From Paenibacillus oleatilyticus (lineage in GTDB: Bacteria; Bacillota; Bacilli; Paenibacillales; NBRC-103111), in the NCBI RefSeq assembly GCF_018998565.1, contig NZ_JAHNZO010000013.1:68666-132665 (forward strand): a stretch of DNA of 64,000 nt. Reading direction: 5' to 3'. Under the pieces are notes generated by a model, which ran no database searches, was not told where the DNA came from, and worked only from the letters and a program-made list of their open reading frames with translations. Numbering within the stretch: position 1 is the first letter of the stretch; the number at the start of each line of letters is the position of its first letter. Made by a program: the position numbers and the translations under genes. Below, one piece after another: positions 26,254 to 35,319 of the stretch.

Positions 26254-27063
26254 ATGATTATCAACCACAATCTTAACGCAATGAACGCACACCGCAACAT
26301 GAGCTTGAACAACATCTCCCAAGGCAAATCCAGCGAGAAGTTGTCTTCCGGCTACCGCATCAACCGCGCTGCTGACGATGCTGCAGGTCTTTCCATCTCG
26401 GAAAAAATGCGTACACAGATCAGATCTTTGAACCAAGCGCAAGCCAACTCTCAAGACGGTATCTCCCTTGTACAAACGGCTGAAGGTGCAATGAACGAAG
26501 TATCCGACATGCTGTCCCGCATGAAAGAGCTGGCTGTAAAAGCGGCGAACGGTACATACAATGGTTCCGACTTGGCAGCTATCAACCAAGAGTTCAGCTC
26601 TTTGAGCTCCGCTATTGATAACATTGCACAAAAAACGAAATTTAACGGTATCGGCGTACTGAACAGCACAGGAAACGTTACTATTCAAATTGGCGATAAC
26701 GCTGGCGACATTGTAACAGTTTCGCTGCAAGATATCAAAGTTGCAAGTCTTTCCATCAACGGTGCCGATCTCACCAGCATGGCAAACGCAAGTGCAGCAC
26801 TTGTTAAAATTGACACTGATATCTTGAAAGTAAACAGCGCTCGTTCCGCATTCGGTGCTGTTCAAAACCAATTGGAGCACACTTACAACAACTTGGGAAC
26901 CACTACCGAGAACCTGCAAGCTGCAGAATCCCGTATCCGCGATACCGATATGGCAAAAGAAATGATGAACTACACGAAGCTCAACATCCTGCAACAAGCT
27001 TCCAACTCGATGTTGGCTCAAGCGAACCAAGCACCTCAAGGCGTACTGCAATTGCTTCGTTAA
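26254..27063 (+). CDS. hag: Flagellin
   Basis: 269 residues, a short flagellin made of the conserved N-terminal (MIINHNLNAMNAHRNM, SGYRINRAADDAAGLSISEKMR) and C-terminal coiled-coil domains (SRIRDTDMAKEMMNYTKLNIL... ANQAPQGVLQLLR) with only a small middle part (about 140-200). It forms the filament after export. Control appears to be SigD for transcription and CsrA/FliW for translation. Glycosyltransferase genes follow on both sides of fliD-fliS-fliT, so the protein may be glycosylated on exposed Ser/Thr in the middle part. Confidence 0.98.
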   Translation: MIINHNLNAMNAHRNMSLNNISQGKSSEKLSSGYRINRAADDAAGLSISEKMRTQIRSLNQAQANSQDGISLVQTAEGAMNEVSDMLSRMKELAVKAANGTYNGSDLAAINQEFSSLSSAIDNIAQKTKFNGIGVLNSTGNVTIQIGDNAGDIVTVSLQDIKVASLSINGADLTSMANASAALVKIDTDILKVNSARSAFGAVQNQLEHTYNNLGTTTENLQAAESRIRDTDMAKEMMNYTKLNILQQASNSMLAQANQAPQGVLQLLR

Positions 27064-27076
27064 TTGTTTTAGCTGT

Positions 27077-27120
27077 AATACAAAGAGCCCATTATGGATT
27101 AATGGGCTCTTTGTATTAGT
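27077..27120 (+). terminator. Strong terminator after hag
   Basis: An 18-bp perfect inverted repeat, AATACAAAGAGCCCATTA (27077-27094) with its complement at 27100-27117, loop TGGAT. Its A/T-rich base would serve as the U-tract. Confidence 0.88.
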
Positions 27121-27139
27121 AAATACGGGAGGCTCCTAA

Positions 27140-28189
27140 ATGAAAGTAAGCGTTTGTATGATTGTGAAAAATGAACAGGATTGCATTAAAAACGCTTTGG
27201 CCAGCATCCCTCCTTATTATGAGGTCATTGTACTGGATACGGGCTCAACGGATCAAACCATCCAAATTGCTCAGTCCAGCGGGGCAATAGTTAAGAGTTA
27301 TGCTTGGAACGATAATTTTTCAGATGCAAGAAATTATTGCCACTCGTTTGCTACAGGAGACTATATTTTAGTACTTGACGCAGACGAAACTTTTCCTGCA
27401 AATACCAACGAGATCATAAATCAATTTGTTTTACAATACCCGAAAATGTGTGCCTCGGTTTTTATTAAGAATGAGATGGAAGATGAGATCAAGACACATC
27501 GCATGGTGCGTTTTTACCCTAACGACGGAATGTACTTGTTTCATGGAATTGTTCATGAGCAAATTTATTATAAGGATGCCCCAGCCGAGTTTAAGCCAAT
27601 GAATTTGACCGTTACCCACTACGGTTATGAGCAAGATCATTACGATCAGAAGAATAAAATGAGCAGGTATCTGCCTCTATATAAAAAGCATCTAGATGAG
27701 AACCCGAACGATGGTTACATGATTTATCAAATGGGAAAGATTTATTTTTCGCAAAACGATTATTCCTCGGCCATCAGGTATTTAATGCAGTCTTTAAATA
27801 TCGGTGAAGCGGACCGGTTGTATTTTCCGGTAGCATTGGTTATGTTGGGATATGCTTTAAAAGAGACGGGGAGAAGTTCAGAAGCGGAGCAATTGCTAAT
27901 CAATTTCGAGGGTGATTATCCCGATTTCCCGGACCTTCCCTTTTTGCAAGGCTTGCTCGCGATGGATACGGGAAATGTTCAACGAATTGCTCCTGCTTTT
28001 CAAAGAGCTATGGCCATTGGAGAGAGCACAAAGTATACTTCCGTTACCGGTGTAGGCTCATATAAAGCCGCTTATAATCTAGGAGTGTACTATGAAATTA
28101 TCGGTAATACAGCTAAAGCCAGAGAATACTATTTATCTTCAGCCTCTGAAGGATACAAGCCTGCTACGGAAAGACTAAAATTTTTATAA
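27140..28189 (+). CDS. Family 2 glycosyltransferase with TPR-like C-terminus
   Basis: 349 residues. The N-terminal GT-A domain shows VSVCMIVKNEQDCI, EVIVLDTGSTDQT near 29-40 and the metal-binding ILVLDADETF near 76-85, as in the SunS/Fgt-like glycosyltransferases that modify proteins or peptides. From about residue 190 a helical TPR-like region follows (DGYMIYQMGKIYFSQNDYSSAIRYLMQSL). The gene sits between hag and fliD, where protein O-glycosyltransferases of flagellin are often found. Flagellin as substrate is inferred from position. It is related to the two larger proteins at 31.3-35.2 kb. GGGAGG at 27127-27132 precedes the ATG. Confidence 0.85.
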   Translation: MKVSVCMIVKNEQDCIKNALASIPPYYEVIVLDTGSTDQTIQIAQSSGAIVKSYAWNDNFSDARNYCHSFATGDYILVLDADETFPANTNEIINQFVLQYPKMCASVFIKNEMEDEIKTHRMVRFYPNDGMYLFHGIVHEQIYYKDAPAEFKPMNLTVTHYGYEQDHYDQKNKMSRYLPLYKKHLDENPNDGYMIYQMGKIYFSQNDYSSAIRYLMQSLNIGEADRLYFPVALVMLGYALKETGRSSEAEQLLINFEGDYPDFPDLPFLQGLLAMDTGNVQRIAPAFQRAMAIGESTKYTSVTGVGSYKAAYNLGVYYEIIGNTAKAREYYLSSASEGYKPATERLKFL

Positions 28190-28261
28190 AACCCTTTATT
28201 TTTATTGCCAAAATTACGATAAATGAAGTAAAGACTATTATGGAAAAGGGGGGCGTTTTTT

Positions 28262-30043
28262 ATGCCTATGAGAATTACCGGTATGAGCTCGGGACTTGAT
28301 ATCGACAAAATGGTAAGCGACCTGATGAAGGCGGAACGGATGCCATTAAACAAAATGACTAAAAAGAAAACCCAAACATCTTGGACGATGGGGTTGTATC
28401 GGGAAATTAATACGAAGCTTTCCAGTTTTAAATCTGTCGTCAATGATATGAAATTAAGCGGTGATTGGAAGGCAACTAAAGCAGCATCCTCGAACACCGC
28501 AGTGACGGTATCGTCGGATGGCAGTGCGAATGTTATGAATCATACGATCACTATTGATAGATTGGCGGGCGGAGCAACTAAATCGAGCAGTTCAGCAATA
28601 ACAAATGATCTTGCGGGAAGCAGTTTATCCGGAACGACCTCGATCGATTCCAGCAATAATAAGTTTGATATAACCGTTAATGGAGTCAGGAAGACGATTA
28701 CGCTAACCCCCAATGCCTCCTATACTCCTGCTACTCTAAGAGATGAAATTAATACGCAGCTTTCAGCCGCTTTTGGCGCTGCCGTATCGGTTAGTTTAAC
28801 AGGAGCAGGTAACGACCAGCTTAAATTCAATAGTACAGGACAAGTCACATTATCAGATGTGGCTGGCAACAATGGACTAACAGCTCTTGGATTTGCAGCC
28901 GGAACTCAAAGATCCAATAGACTGGATAGCGCTGCTCCGATAGGATTCTCCGGAAATATGGTCATTAATGGGAAAACGGTAGCTATCGGACCAGGAGATT
29001 CGTTATCTAATATCATGACCAAAGTTAATACGTCCGCTGCCGGTGTAGCGATGAGTTACGATGTGGCAAGCGATAAAGTTATTTTTACATCCAAAGGAAC
29101 GGGGAGCGCTGCAAAGGTAGACTTAACGGGAACCGATAGTTCCATTTTAGCCGGGTTAAAATTTGCTGACAGCAGCCCGGTTTATGGACAAGATGCAAGT
29201 GTTCAAATTGACGGTGTTCAATACTACGAACAGTCCAATACCTTTACCAAAGGCGGCATTACTTACACCTTAAATCAAACAACGGCGCCTGCAACAGTCG
29301 TTAACATTTCGGTCACTAAAGATACGGATGCCCTCTTCAACAAAATTGTAAATTTTGTCTCGAAGTACAACGAAACCGTAGAGTTAATGGGTAAACGCTT
29401 GAATGAAGATAAGTATCGCGGCTACGATCCTTTAAGTGACGATGAGAAGAAGGACATGAAAGAGGCTGACATCAAGCTTTGGGAAGAAAAAGCAAAGAGC
29501 GGTCTCATTCGAAGAGATAGCATTGTTTCTAAAGCATTGAGTTCTTTAAGAAGAATGACGAGTGAAACCGTTGATGGGGTTACGCAAGATTATAATGCTC
29601 TTTATAAAATTGGTATTACGACGATGCCGTACAACATCAATAAACCAGAAGATTCGGCAAAGTTAACGATCGACGAGACCAAGCTTAAACAAGCTTTGGC
29701 CAGCGACCCGGACTCAGTGATCGCCATGTTTACGAATTTTCCTGCAGACTCCAGTTTATCCGAACAGGCTAAATACAAGCAAAAGGGTATTGCTCAGCGT
29801 ATGTTTGAACAAATCGGTTCATCCATCAATGAGTTATCCGAAAAAGCAGGCAAGCCAGGAACTGTTGAAAATGATATCAACACGACATTAGGCTCCTCAA
29901 TGTTGACCTTTGAGCGCAAAATCACAGATATGGAAGCCAAAATGAAGAAAAAAGAAGATAACTATTACGCCATGTTTGCACGAATGGAAAAAGCGATCCA
30001 AAAAAGCAATGCTCAAAGCTCATGGTTAGCCCAAAGAATGTAA
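28262..30043 (+). CDS. fliD: Flagellar filament cap protein FliD
   Basis: 593 residues, rather long for Gram-positive FliD. The N-terminal motif RITGMSSGLDIDKMVSDLMKAERMPLNKM is diagnostic. The middle contains the flagellin hook IN-type segments (FSGNMVINGKTVAIGPGDSLSNIM) and the C-terminal FliD_C part (LFNKIVNFVSKYNETVELMGKRL; ending MFARMEKAIQKSNAQSSWLAQRM). FliD caps the filament and helps flagellin fold. Ribosome site AAAAGGGGGG before the ATG. Confidence 0.97.
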   Translation: MPMRITGMSSGLDIDKMVSDLMKAERMPLNKMTKKKTQTSWTMGLYREINTKLSSFKSVVNDMKLSGDWKATKAASSNTAVTVSSDGSANVMNHTITIDRLAGGATKSSSSAITNDLAGSSLSGTTSIDSSNNKFDITVNGVRKTITLTPNASYTPATLRDEINTQLSAAFGAAVSVSLTGAGNDQLKFNSTGQVTLSDVAGNNGLTALGFAAGTQRSNRLDSAAPIGFSGNMVINGKTVAIGPGDSLSNIMTKVNTSAAGVAMSYDVASDKVIFTSKGTGSAAKVDLTGTDSSILAGLKFADSSPVYGQDASVQIDGVQYYEQSNTFTKGGITYTLNQTTAPATVVNISVTKDTDALFNKIVNFVSKYNETVELMGKRLNEDKYRGYDPLSDDEKKDMKEADIKLWEEKAKSGLIRRDSIVSKALSSLRRMTSETVDGVTQDYNALYKIGITTMPYNINKPEDSAKLTIDETKLKQALASDPDSVIAMFTNFPADSSLSEQAKYKQKGIAQRMFEQIGSSINELSEKAGKPGTVENDINTTLGSSMLTFERKITDMEAKMKKKEDNYYAMFARMEKAIQKSNAQSSWLAQRM

Positions 30044-30073
30044 TTTCTTGTTTGTAAAGGTGAGGTGGATGTT

Positions 30074-30472
30074 ATGGAAATGAACTCAATGCCTTCCTCG
30101 ACTAACATGACGGGTATGACAGGATCAGTAAAAAACGGGACAGACTCAGCAGTTCAGATAGATAGCTATGGTAGCATTGGTTACGTGCCTAATGTTTCGC
30201 CTAATGCAACAGAGTTATTGAAAAAAGAGAAGTTTGAGTTGTCCATTTCTGAGGAAGCCGTGGTCAAGGCGATCCAAAAAGCAAATAAAGCTCTTCAAGG
30301 CGTCGAAAAAAGATTTGAATATCGTGTTCATCAAAAAACAGGCGAAATTATGGTAAAAGTGCTCAACCAAGAAACCAATGAAATTATCCGGGAAATCCCA
30401 CCTGAAAAACTATTGGATCTCGTTGCAAAACTTCAGGATATCTGCGGCATAATTATAGATGAAAAGAGGTAA
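30074..30472 (+). CDS. flaG: FlaG family protein
   Basis: 132 residues. The low-complexity N-terminus (about 1-45) is followed by the FlaG domain AIQKANKALQGVEKRFEYRVHQ and the conserved end ETNEIIREIPPEKLLDLVAKLQDICG. FlaG is linked to filament length control in several species. ATG 30074 is placed by GGTGAGG at 30059-30065; the GTG at 30065 overlaps that sequence. In B. subtilis the homologue yvyC lies before fliD, whereas here it lies after. Confidence 0.92.
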   Translation: MEMNSMPSSTNMTGMTGSVKNGTDSAVQIDSYGSIGYVPNVSPNATELLKKEKFELSISEEAVVKAIQKANKALQGVEKRFEYRVHQKTGEIMVKVLNQETNEIIREIPPEKLLDLVAKLQDICGIIIDEKR

Positions 30473-30477
30473 CACGA

Positions 30478-30870
30478 ATGATCCAGCAGCAAGGACAAGA
30501 AACCTACCTGCGAATGCAGGTGACAACAGCGGCGCCGTGGGAATTAACCTTAATGCTCTATAATGGTTGTATCAAATTCATGAAGCAAGCCTTGGACGGG
30601 ATTCAAAAAAGAGATTTTGAAATGAAAAATGTTTATATTAAAAAAGCAATCCGAATCATAGATGAATTAATTGCTACACTGGATAAAAAATATGAAATAT
30701 CCAAAAACCTTGATGCACTATACGTTTTTATGAAAGATAAATTATTTGAGGCCAATGTTAAACTCAATGTAGAAGCCCTCCAAGTAAGCATTGAGTTGAT
30801 GACAGATCTCAGAGATACTTGGGTTAAAGCCATGAAATCTTTGAAGTCTCCTGCGAAGGTGCAGTCGTAA
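30478..30870 (+). CDS. fliS: Flagellin export chaperone FliS
   Basis: 130 residues, the normal size. The pattern ETYLRMQVTTAAPWELTLMLYNGCIKFMKQAL and the helix LDALYVFMKDKLFEANVKLN match FliS, which holds flagellin monomers for export and takes part in the Hag-FliW-CsrA homeostasis loop. It starts 5 nt after flaG and its stop overlaps the next start (TAATG). Confidence 0.96.
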   Translation: MIQQQGQETYLRMQVTTAAPWELTLMLYNGCIKFMKQALDGIQKRDFEMKNVYIKKAIRIIDELIATLDKKYEISKNLDALYVFMKDKLFEANVKLNVEALQVSIELMTDLRDTWVKAMKSLKSPAKVQS

Positions 30871-31232
30871 TGGTTTCGGTGCATGAAAAACAGCTTTTAG
30901 AACAGTTATTGGACGTTACTAAACAAATCTCTTTGCTTGCTTTTGATCAAGAGGAGAGTTTGGATCAATTAACGATACTGCAAGCTAGTCAAGACGAGCT
31001 CAGAGAGCAATTGGATCAACTTGGGTTTAATGGTCAAAATGCCGATGCCTCAGCAAAGGCAATAATAGCAGAGTGCTTGCAATTAGAGCAATCCACACAG
31101 AAAAGACTTCAATTAGAACAAAATATGATTAAGGCCGAAATAAATAAGCTACAGGCCGGATCCTTGATGAAGCACAGATACCAGCAAGCTTATTCGCAAG
31201 TAGAAGGTTACTTCATAGATAACAAAAAATAG
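30870..31232 (+). CDS. fliT: FliT-like flagellar chaperone
   Basis: 120 residues, all helical and rich in Gln, Leu and Glu, with no membrane segment. Size, composition and place directly after fliS match FliT, the chaperone of FliD, although FliT sequences diverge widely and no diagnostic motif can be cited. It overlaps fliS by one base, so it is translationally coupled. Confidence 0.75.
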   Translation: MVSVHEKQLLEQLLDVTKQISLLAFDQEESLDQLTILQASQDELREQLDQLGFNGQNADASAKAIIAECLQLEQSTQKRLQLEQNMIKAEINKLQAGSLMKHRYQQAYSQVEGYFIDNKK

Positions 31233-31268
31233 GATCAGACCTTCATTGGTCTGATCCTATTTTTTTAG
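31224..31268. terminator. Bidirectional terminator between fliT and the reverse-strand glycosyltransferase
   Basis: AGGATCAGACC (31231-31241) pairs with GGTCTGATCCT (31248-31258), loop TTCATT. An A-run lies on the left and a T-run on the right, so it can stop both converging transcripts. Confidence 0.92.
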
Positions 31269-33196
31269 AGTGATTTAATAAAAGGAAGTCCTCTGTATTG
31301 AGGAAATTGGTTATACATTAGTTCTTTAAATTGTGCTTTTTCCTGAGTATCAGAACTGTACTGTAAAAATAAAGTATAAGATACGATATTAGTAGGGTTT
31401 ATCTTTAAAGCGGTTTTTAGAAAGTTCAGACCCTCCGTTATCTCTCCTTGTTGAAGATATAGTCTTGCTATATTTTCATATCCTGTAGCTTGAAGGGCGT
31501 TTCTTTGCAGCAGCATCGAATAATAATCAAAGGCTAAATCGATTTGATTTTGCGTGTAGAAGTAGTCTCCAAGCAGATTGGCTATCGAGTCTTGATGAGA
31601 AGGTAACTGCTTAATAAGCCAATCATATACTTCAAAATGCCCCATTTTAAACAGATCAATAAGTAATTTGATAATCATTAATAAATCAATTTCTGCACCA
31701 TCATTTAATGATTCAGAGAGGATATATTTCATCGTAACTTTTGTTAGATTTGTTTCCTCGTTGTATGGAATTCTATTAAGATAGCTTGTATCTTTCCAAA
31801 TGCTTGCGGCTAATAATAAAGTTTTAGCGAGATCAGTTTCTTCCTGTTCATTGGCATGATTTAGATTTGATAAATGTAGATCAAAGAGAGTACGATCGTT
31901 AGAAATCAATGCGTAGTGAATATTATTTATTGAAGAGATCTCTAGATTTAAGTTCATACATGCTCTGTAATAATGATCAGCAATCTCTTTATTACCTGTT
32001 AGTAGTCCCATTTGAAATAGAAGCAAAGCGTTGGCTGCAGTCATCTCAGGATATTTTTTATTAAGAAACTCTATGATAGAAGAGGCTGAATCCGTCGATA
32101 TCAAAATCATGAGCAGTTGATATAGCACCAGGCGGTCATTAGGTATGAGCTGCATCAGTTTGGTTAAACAATAGACAGCCTTGGGCATATCACGTAAAAG
32201 CATATAGATATTAGAAAGTTTAGAATAAGGTAGGGAGCTACCATATGTCGGACTAATGAGCCAAAAACGCTGGTTTTTACTAACTGGATTTTCACCTAAT
32301 TCCAAAGCCTTGTTAAACGAGTGAATCGCTTGCTCATAAAGACCGAAGTGGGAAAAAACTAGCCCCCTATAGCAATAATAGTCTGAATAATAAGGCCAGG
32401 TTCGAATAGATTCCTCAATCAATTCACTAGCTTCCTTGTATCGATCCAAATGAAAATAAGCATTAATCGTGGAGTTTACACAATGGAGATACCAGGCTTC
32501 ATCTTTCTTTGCCTTTTTGTAAGCACGTTCATAATAATAAAGCGCTTTTTTGTAATCCTTAAGAATCATATATTCATTTCCAAGGGTAAAGAAGTCATAG
32601 TCTGTTTTAGTGCTTAGAGATTCGAAAATAGACAAATTTCGAGTTGATTTATCTTTCCTTCCTCTTGTTTCATCCGTGTAACCCGTGTGAAATATTTTAA
32701 AATAGTGATTGGTTAACTTTATTTCACCATGCCGGTATGTTATTTGTTCATGAATGGGTCTATAAAAATAAACGTCTGGATGATTGGTAAACAAACGTAC
32801 GGCTGTAGACTCAATGAACTTTCGATCTTTTACATGGCCTAGAAAATTGAAGATCGGTAATATGATTCCTTGAGGTTCCGCATAATTGAGATTTTGCAGG
32901 TGCTCACGGAGGCGTTGATGTTCGTCGGATTGCACATACTCATCTGCATCCAGTACCAAGATCCATTTCGCAGTGGATTTCCTTATCGCTTCGTTCTTTG
33001 CCGCGGCAAAGTCATTGATCCACTGAAATGGATAGACATGGTTGGTGAATTCGGAAGCAATCTCTACCGTTTTATCCGTAGAACCTGTATCAACCACTAT
33101 GATTTCATCAACCAAGCCTTTAACACTGTCTAGGCATCTCCGGAGGGTCTTTTCTTCGTCTTTTACAATCATACATAAGGATAGCAATTTGTTCAT
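31265..33196 (-). CDS. Glycosyltransferase family 2 - TPR protein
   Basis: 643 residues. The N-terminal GT-A domain has LSLCMIVKDEEKTLRRCLDSVKG, EIIVVDTGSTDKT near 32-43 and WILVLDADEYVQ near 78-88. From about residue 210 a long TPR-type helical array follows (TLGNEYMILKDYKKALYYYERAYKK, YYCYRGLVFSHFGLYEQAIHSFNKAL, and further repeats to the C-terminus). It is a tandem paralogue of the gene at 33218-35164, which lies 21 nt upstream in the same orientation. GT-TPR fusions are typical of protein O-glycosyltransferases; flagellin as the acceptor is inferred from position beside fliT. Confidence 0.85.
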   Translation of the reverse strand: MNKLLSLCMIVKDEEKTLRRCLDSVKGLVDEIIVVDTGSTDKTVEIASEFTNHVYPFQWINDFAAAKNEAIRKSTAKWILVLDADEYVQSDEHQRLREHLQNLNYAEPQGIILPIFNFLGHVKDRKFIESTAVRLFTNHPDVYFYRPIHEQITYRHGEIKLTNHYFKIFHTGYTDETRGRKDKSTRNLSIFESLSTKTDYDFFTLGNEYMILKDYKKALYYYERAYKKAKKDEAWYLHCVNSTINAYFHLDRYKEASELIEESIRTWPYYSDYYCYRGLVFSHFGLYEQAIHSFNKALELGENPVSKNQRFWLISPTYGSSLPYSKLSNIYMLLRDMPKAVYCLTKLMQLIPNDRLVLYQLLMILISTDSASSIIEFLNKKYPEMTAANALLLFQMGLLTGNKEIADHYYRACMNLNLEISSINNIHYALISNDRTLFDLHLSNLNHANEQEETDLAKTLLLAASIWKDTSYLNRIPYNEETNLTKVTMKYILSESLNDGAEIDLLMIIKLLIDLFKMGHFEVYDWLIKQLPSHQDSIANLLGDYFYTQNQIDLAFDYYSMLLQRNALQATGYENIARLYLQQGEITEGLNFLKTALKINPTNIVSYTLFLQYSSDTQEKAQFKELMYNQFPQYRGLPFIKSL

Positions 33197-33217
33197 GCCG
33201 ATTTCTCCTATGCTGTC

Positions 33218-35164
33218 TTAGTTTATATATGGTTTTAACAATGGAATGTCTAAAAGTTCAGAATGCTTCATTCGCAGCAATTCCCGAATTTGAGTGTTCA
33301 GTTTACAATCTTCGCAATGCTGTAAAAACATGAAGTAGAGAGATGGAGGAACGGCTATTAATTGAAGAGCCTGTTTAATGAAATAAAGAGCTTCTTCGTA
33401 TTCACCTTGAAGAATATAAAGCTTAGCTAAGTTCTCGTACCCTTTTCCTGAAAGCTTGTTTTTGTTGATCAAAATCGAATAATAATTGATAGCAAGCTCG
33501 ATTTGCTGTACCGAATAAAAGTAATGTCCGAGTTCGTTCGCTAGCTCGTCAGCATAAATGTTAAAGCTCTCAATAAGCCTATCGTAAGTATCGAAAAAGC
33601 CAAGTTGGAATAGTTGAGTGAGCAACTTGGTTAATACAGCAATATCTTTTTGCGATAACGAACTTTCTGGCGACACTCCCCAATAATGGTCCAGAATAAA
33701 CTTTAACTCGCTGGTCTTGTTACTCTGCGGAATTAATGCCGGAAAGCTACTTTCCTCCCATACCATACTTGCAGAACAGATTGTTGTCATTAGCTCGATA
33801 TCATCAGGCAGAGGACTACAACTTTCAATTAAGCTAACGAATAGATCCTGTCTATCCAACACTAATGCCTGAAGCAGCTGTAAGTGAATAGGAAGAGGGA
33901 TACCCTTTTTTAGACACTCTTCTTTATAGTAATGATATAAAGGCAGGTTTCCTAAATTCATCGTTACCCGAAGCAGCATAAGCAAATGATGTTCCTTTGG
34001 GGCATCGTATACTTTATCCAGAAACGATATTATCGAATCTGGTGACTCGGATTGACTCATGAGCTGAAGGATTCGAAATAATACGGTTTCATTATTTGGA
34101 TTGGAATACAGCAGTTTCGTAAGACAATAAACGGCCTCACGGATACGTAAATGATCCAAATGAATGACGGCCAGTCTTTGGTAAGGGAGAGATGTTCCGT
34201 AATTCGGACTAATGAGCCATGGTTGGTTATCAGCACTCTGTACATCTTGCGTGTCAGATAGCGTTATTGCCATTTGCAATTCTGTTATTGCTGCATCATA
34301 AAGACCGAGATCATATAAAATGGCCCCTTTAAACCAGTAAAAATCAGAGTATTGGGGCCAAAACCGCCAGCTACTATCAATTAAAAGAGAAGCTTCTTTA
34401 TATTGTTTGAGTTTTAAATATGCTGTGATCATTTGGGTTGCACAATAAGGGAACCAGTATTTTTCAAATTCCTCTTTGACATACGCTTTCTGGTATTGCT
34501 TTAAGGCCAACTCATATTGTTCTGCCATCATATATTCGTTGCCAAGTGTGTAATAATCATATGGCTTTAAATTTCCAGTGTGTTGCATAGTTTGAAAAAT
34601 AGATAAATTGCGCTCGGTTTTATTCTTAAGCTGAATAGTATCTTGTGTATATCCGGTATGGTAAATAACCAGGGGGCCGTTAATATAAGTAAGCTCCCCG
34701 TGTCGATATCTTAACTGTTCATGAATAGGGCGCACGAAATAAATATTAGGATTTCTAGGAAAAATACGAGCGGCGGAAGATTCGACCATTTTTCCAGAGT
34801 TCGGATGACCGACATAGTTAATGATAGAAGAAATAACTCCCAGAGGCTTTTGAGGATCCAGACCTCTTAGGAAATTTCGAATGTCCGGGCCGTCATGCTG
34901 CAAGTACTCATCAGCATCCAGCACAAGGATCCATGGAGCGGTTGCTTTCGAGATTGCGTCATTCTTGGCAACAGAAAAATCGTTGCTCCATGGGAAATCA
35001 AAAACAAGATCCGTATACTGCTGAGCAATGGTTTTCGTCTGATCTGTTGATCCTGTATCTACAATGACGATTTCGTCTACGATATTCTTAACGCTTTCTA
35101 AACAACGAGCAAGGACGGCCTCCTCGTTTTTTATGATCATACATAAGGTAATAAGCTTTTCCAT
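33218..35164 (-). CDS. Glycosyltransferase family 2 - TPR protein
   Basis: 648 residues, same design as the following paralogue: LITLCMIIKNEEAVLARCLESVKN, EIVIVDTGSTDQT near 31-42, WILVLDADEYLQ near 78-88, then repeated TPR helices (TLGNEYMMAEQYELALKQYQKAY, YWFKGAILYDLGLYDAAITELQMAI and more). ATG 35164 is placed by GGGAGG at 35169-35174 (read on the minus strand); the open frame extends nine codons further upstream. It is the first gene of a two-gene reverse-strand operon, divergent from the 35320 gene, and has a SigD-like -10 in its upstream region. Confidence 0.85.
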   Translation of the reverse strand: MEKLITLCMIIKNEEAVLARCLESVKNIVDEIVIVDTGSTDQTKTIAQQYTDLVFDFPWSNDFSVAKNDAISKATAPWILVLDADEYLQHDGPDIRNFLRGLDPQKPLGVISSIINYVGHPNSGKMVESSAARIFPRNPNIYFVRPIHEQLRYRHGELTYINGPLVIYHTGYTQDTIQLKNKTERNLSIFQTMQHTGNLKPYDYYTLGNEYMMAEQYELALKQYQKAYVKEEFEKYWFPYCATQMITAYLKLKQYKEASLLIDSSWRFWPQYSDFYWFKGAILYDLGLYDAAITELQMAITLSDTQDVQSADNQPWLISPNYGTSLPYQRLAVIHLDHLRIREAVYCLTKLLYSNPNNETVLFRILQLMSQSESPDSIISFLDKVYDAPKEHHLLMLLRVTMNLGNLPLYHYYKEECLKKGIPLPIHLQLLQALVLDRQDLFVSLIESCSPLPDDIELMTTICSASMVWEESSFPALIPQSNKTSELKFILDHYWGVSPESSLSQKDIAVLTKLLTQLFQLGFFDTYDRLIESFNIYADELANELGHYFYSVQQIELAINYYSILINKNKLSGKGYENLAKLYILQGEYEEALYFIKQALQLIAVPPSLYFMFLQHCEDCKLNTQIRELLRMKHSELLDIPLLKPYIN

Positions 35165-35209
35165 AATGCCTCCCGATAGACGGAGTTCCAAAGTAGATCT
35201 ATATAGGTT

Positions 35210-35235
35210 TTATCGACAGGATCACAGAAATTGTA
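35210..35235 (-). promoter_or_regulatory. Possible SigD promoter of the reverse-strand glycosyltransferase pair
   Basis: On the minus strand TACA (35235-35232), 14 bp, GTCGATAA (35217-35210): 3 of 4 and 7 of 8 matches to the SigD consensus. About 40 nt before the ATG at 35164. Confidence 0.4.
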
Positions 35236-35319
35236 AAGTAATTTGGTATCACTTTTTATCTAAAATTGTCGATATATATAGTATACCAGATTCCACGTGA
35301 CGAAAGCGGAGGAAACAAC

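Noticed and set aside
28187-28222. SigD promoter before fliD
   Set aside because: TACGATAA resembles a -10, but no TAAA-like -35 occurs at 14-16 bp.
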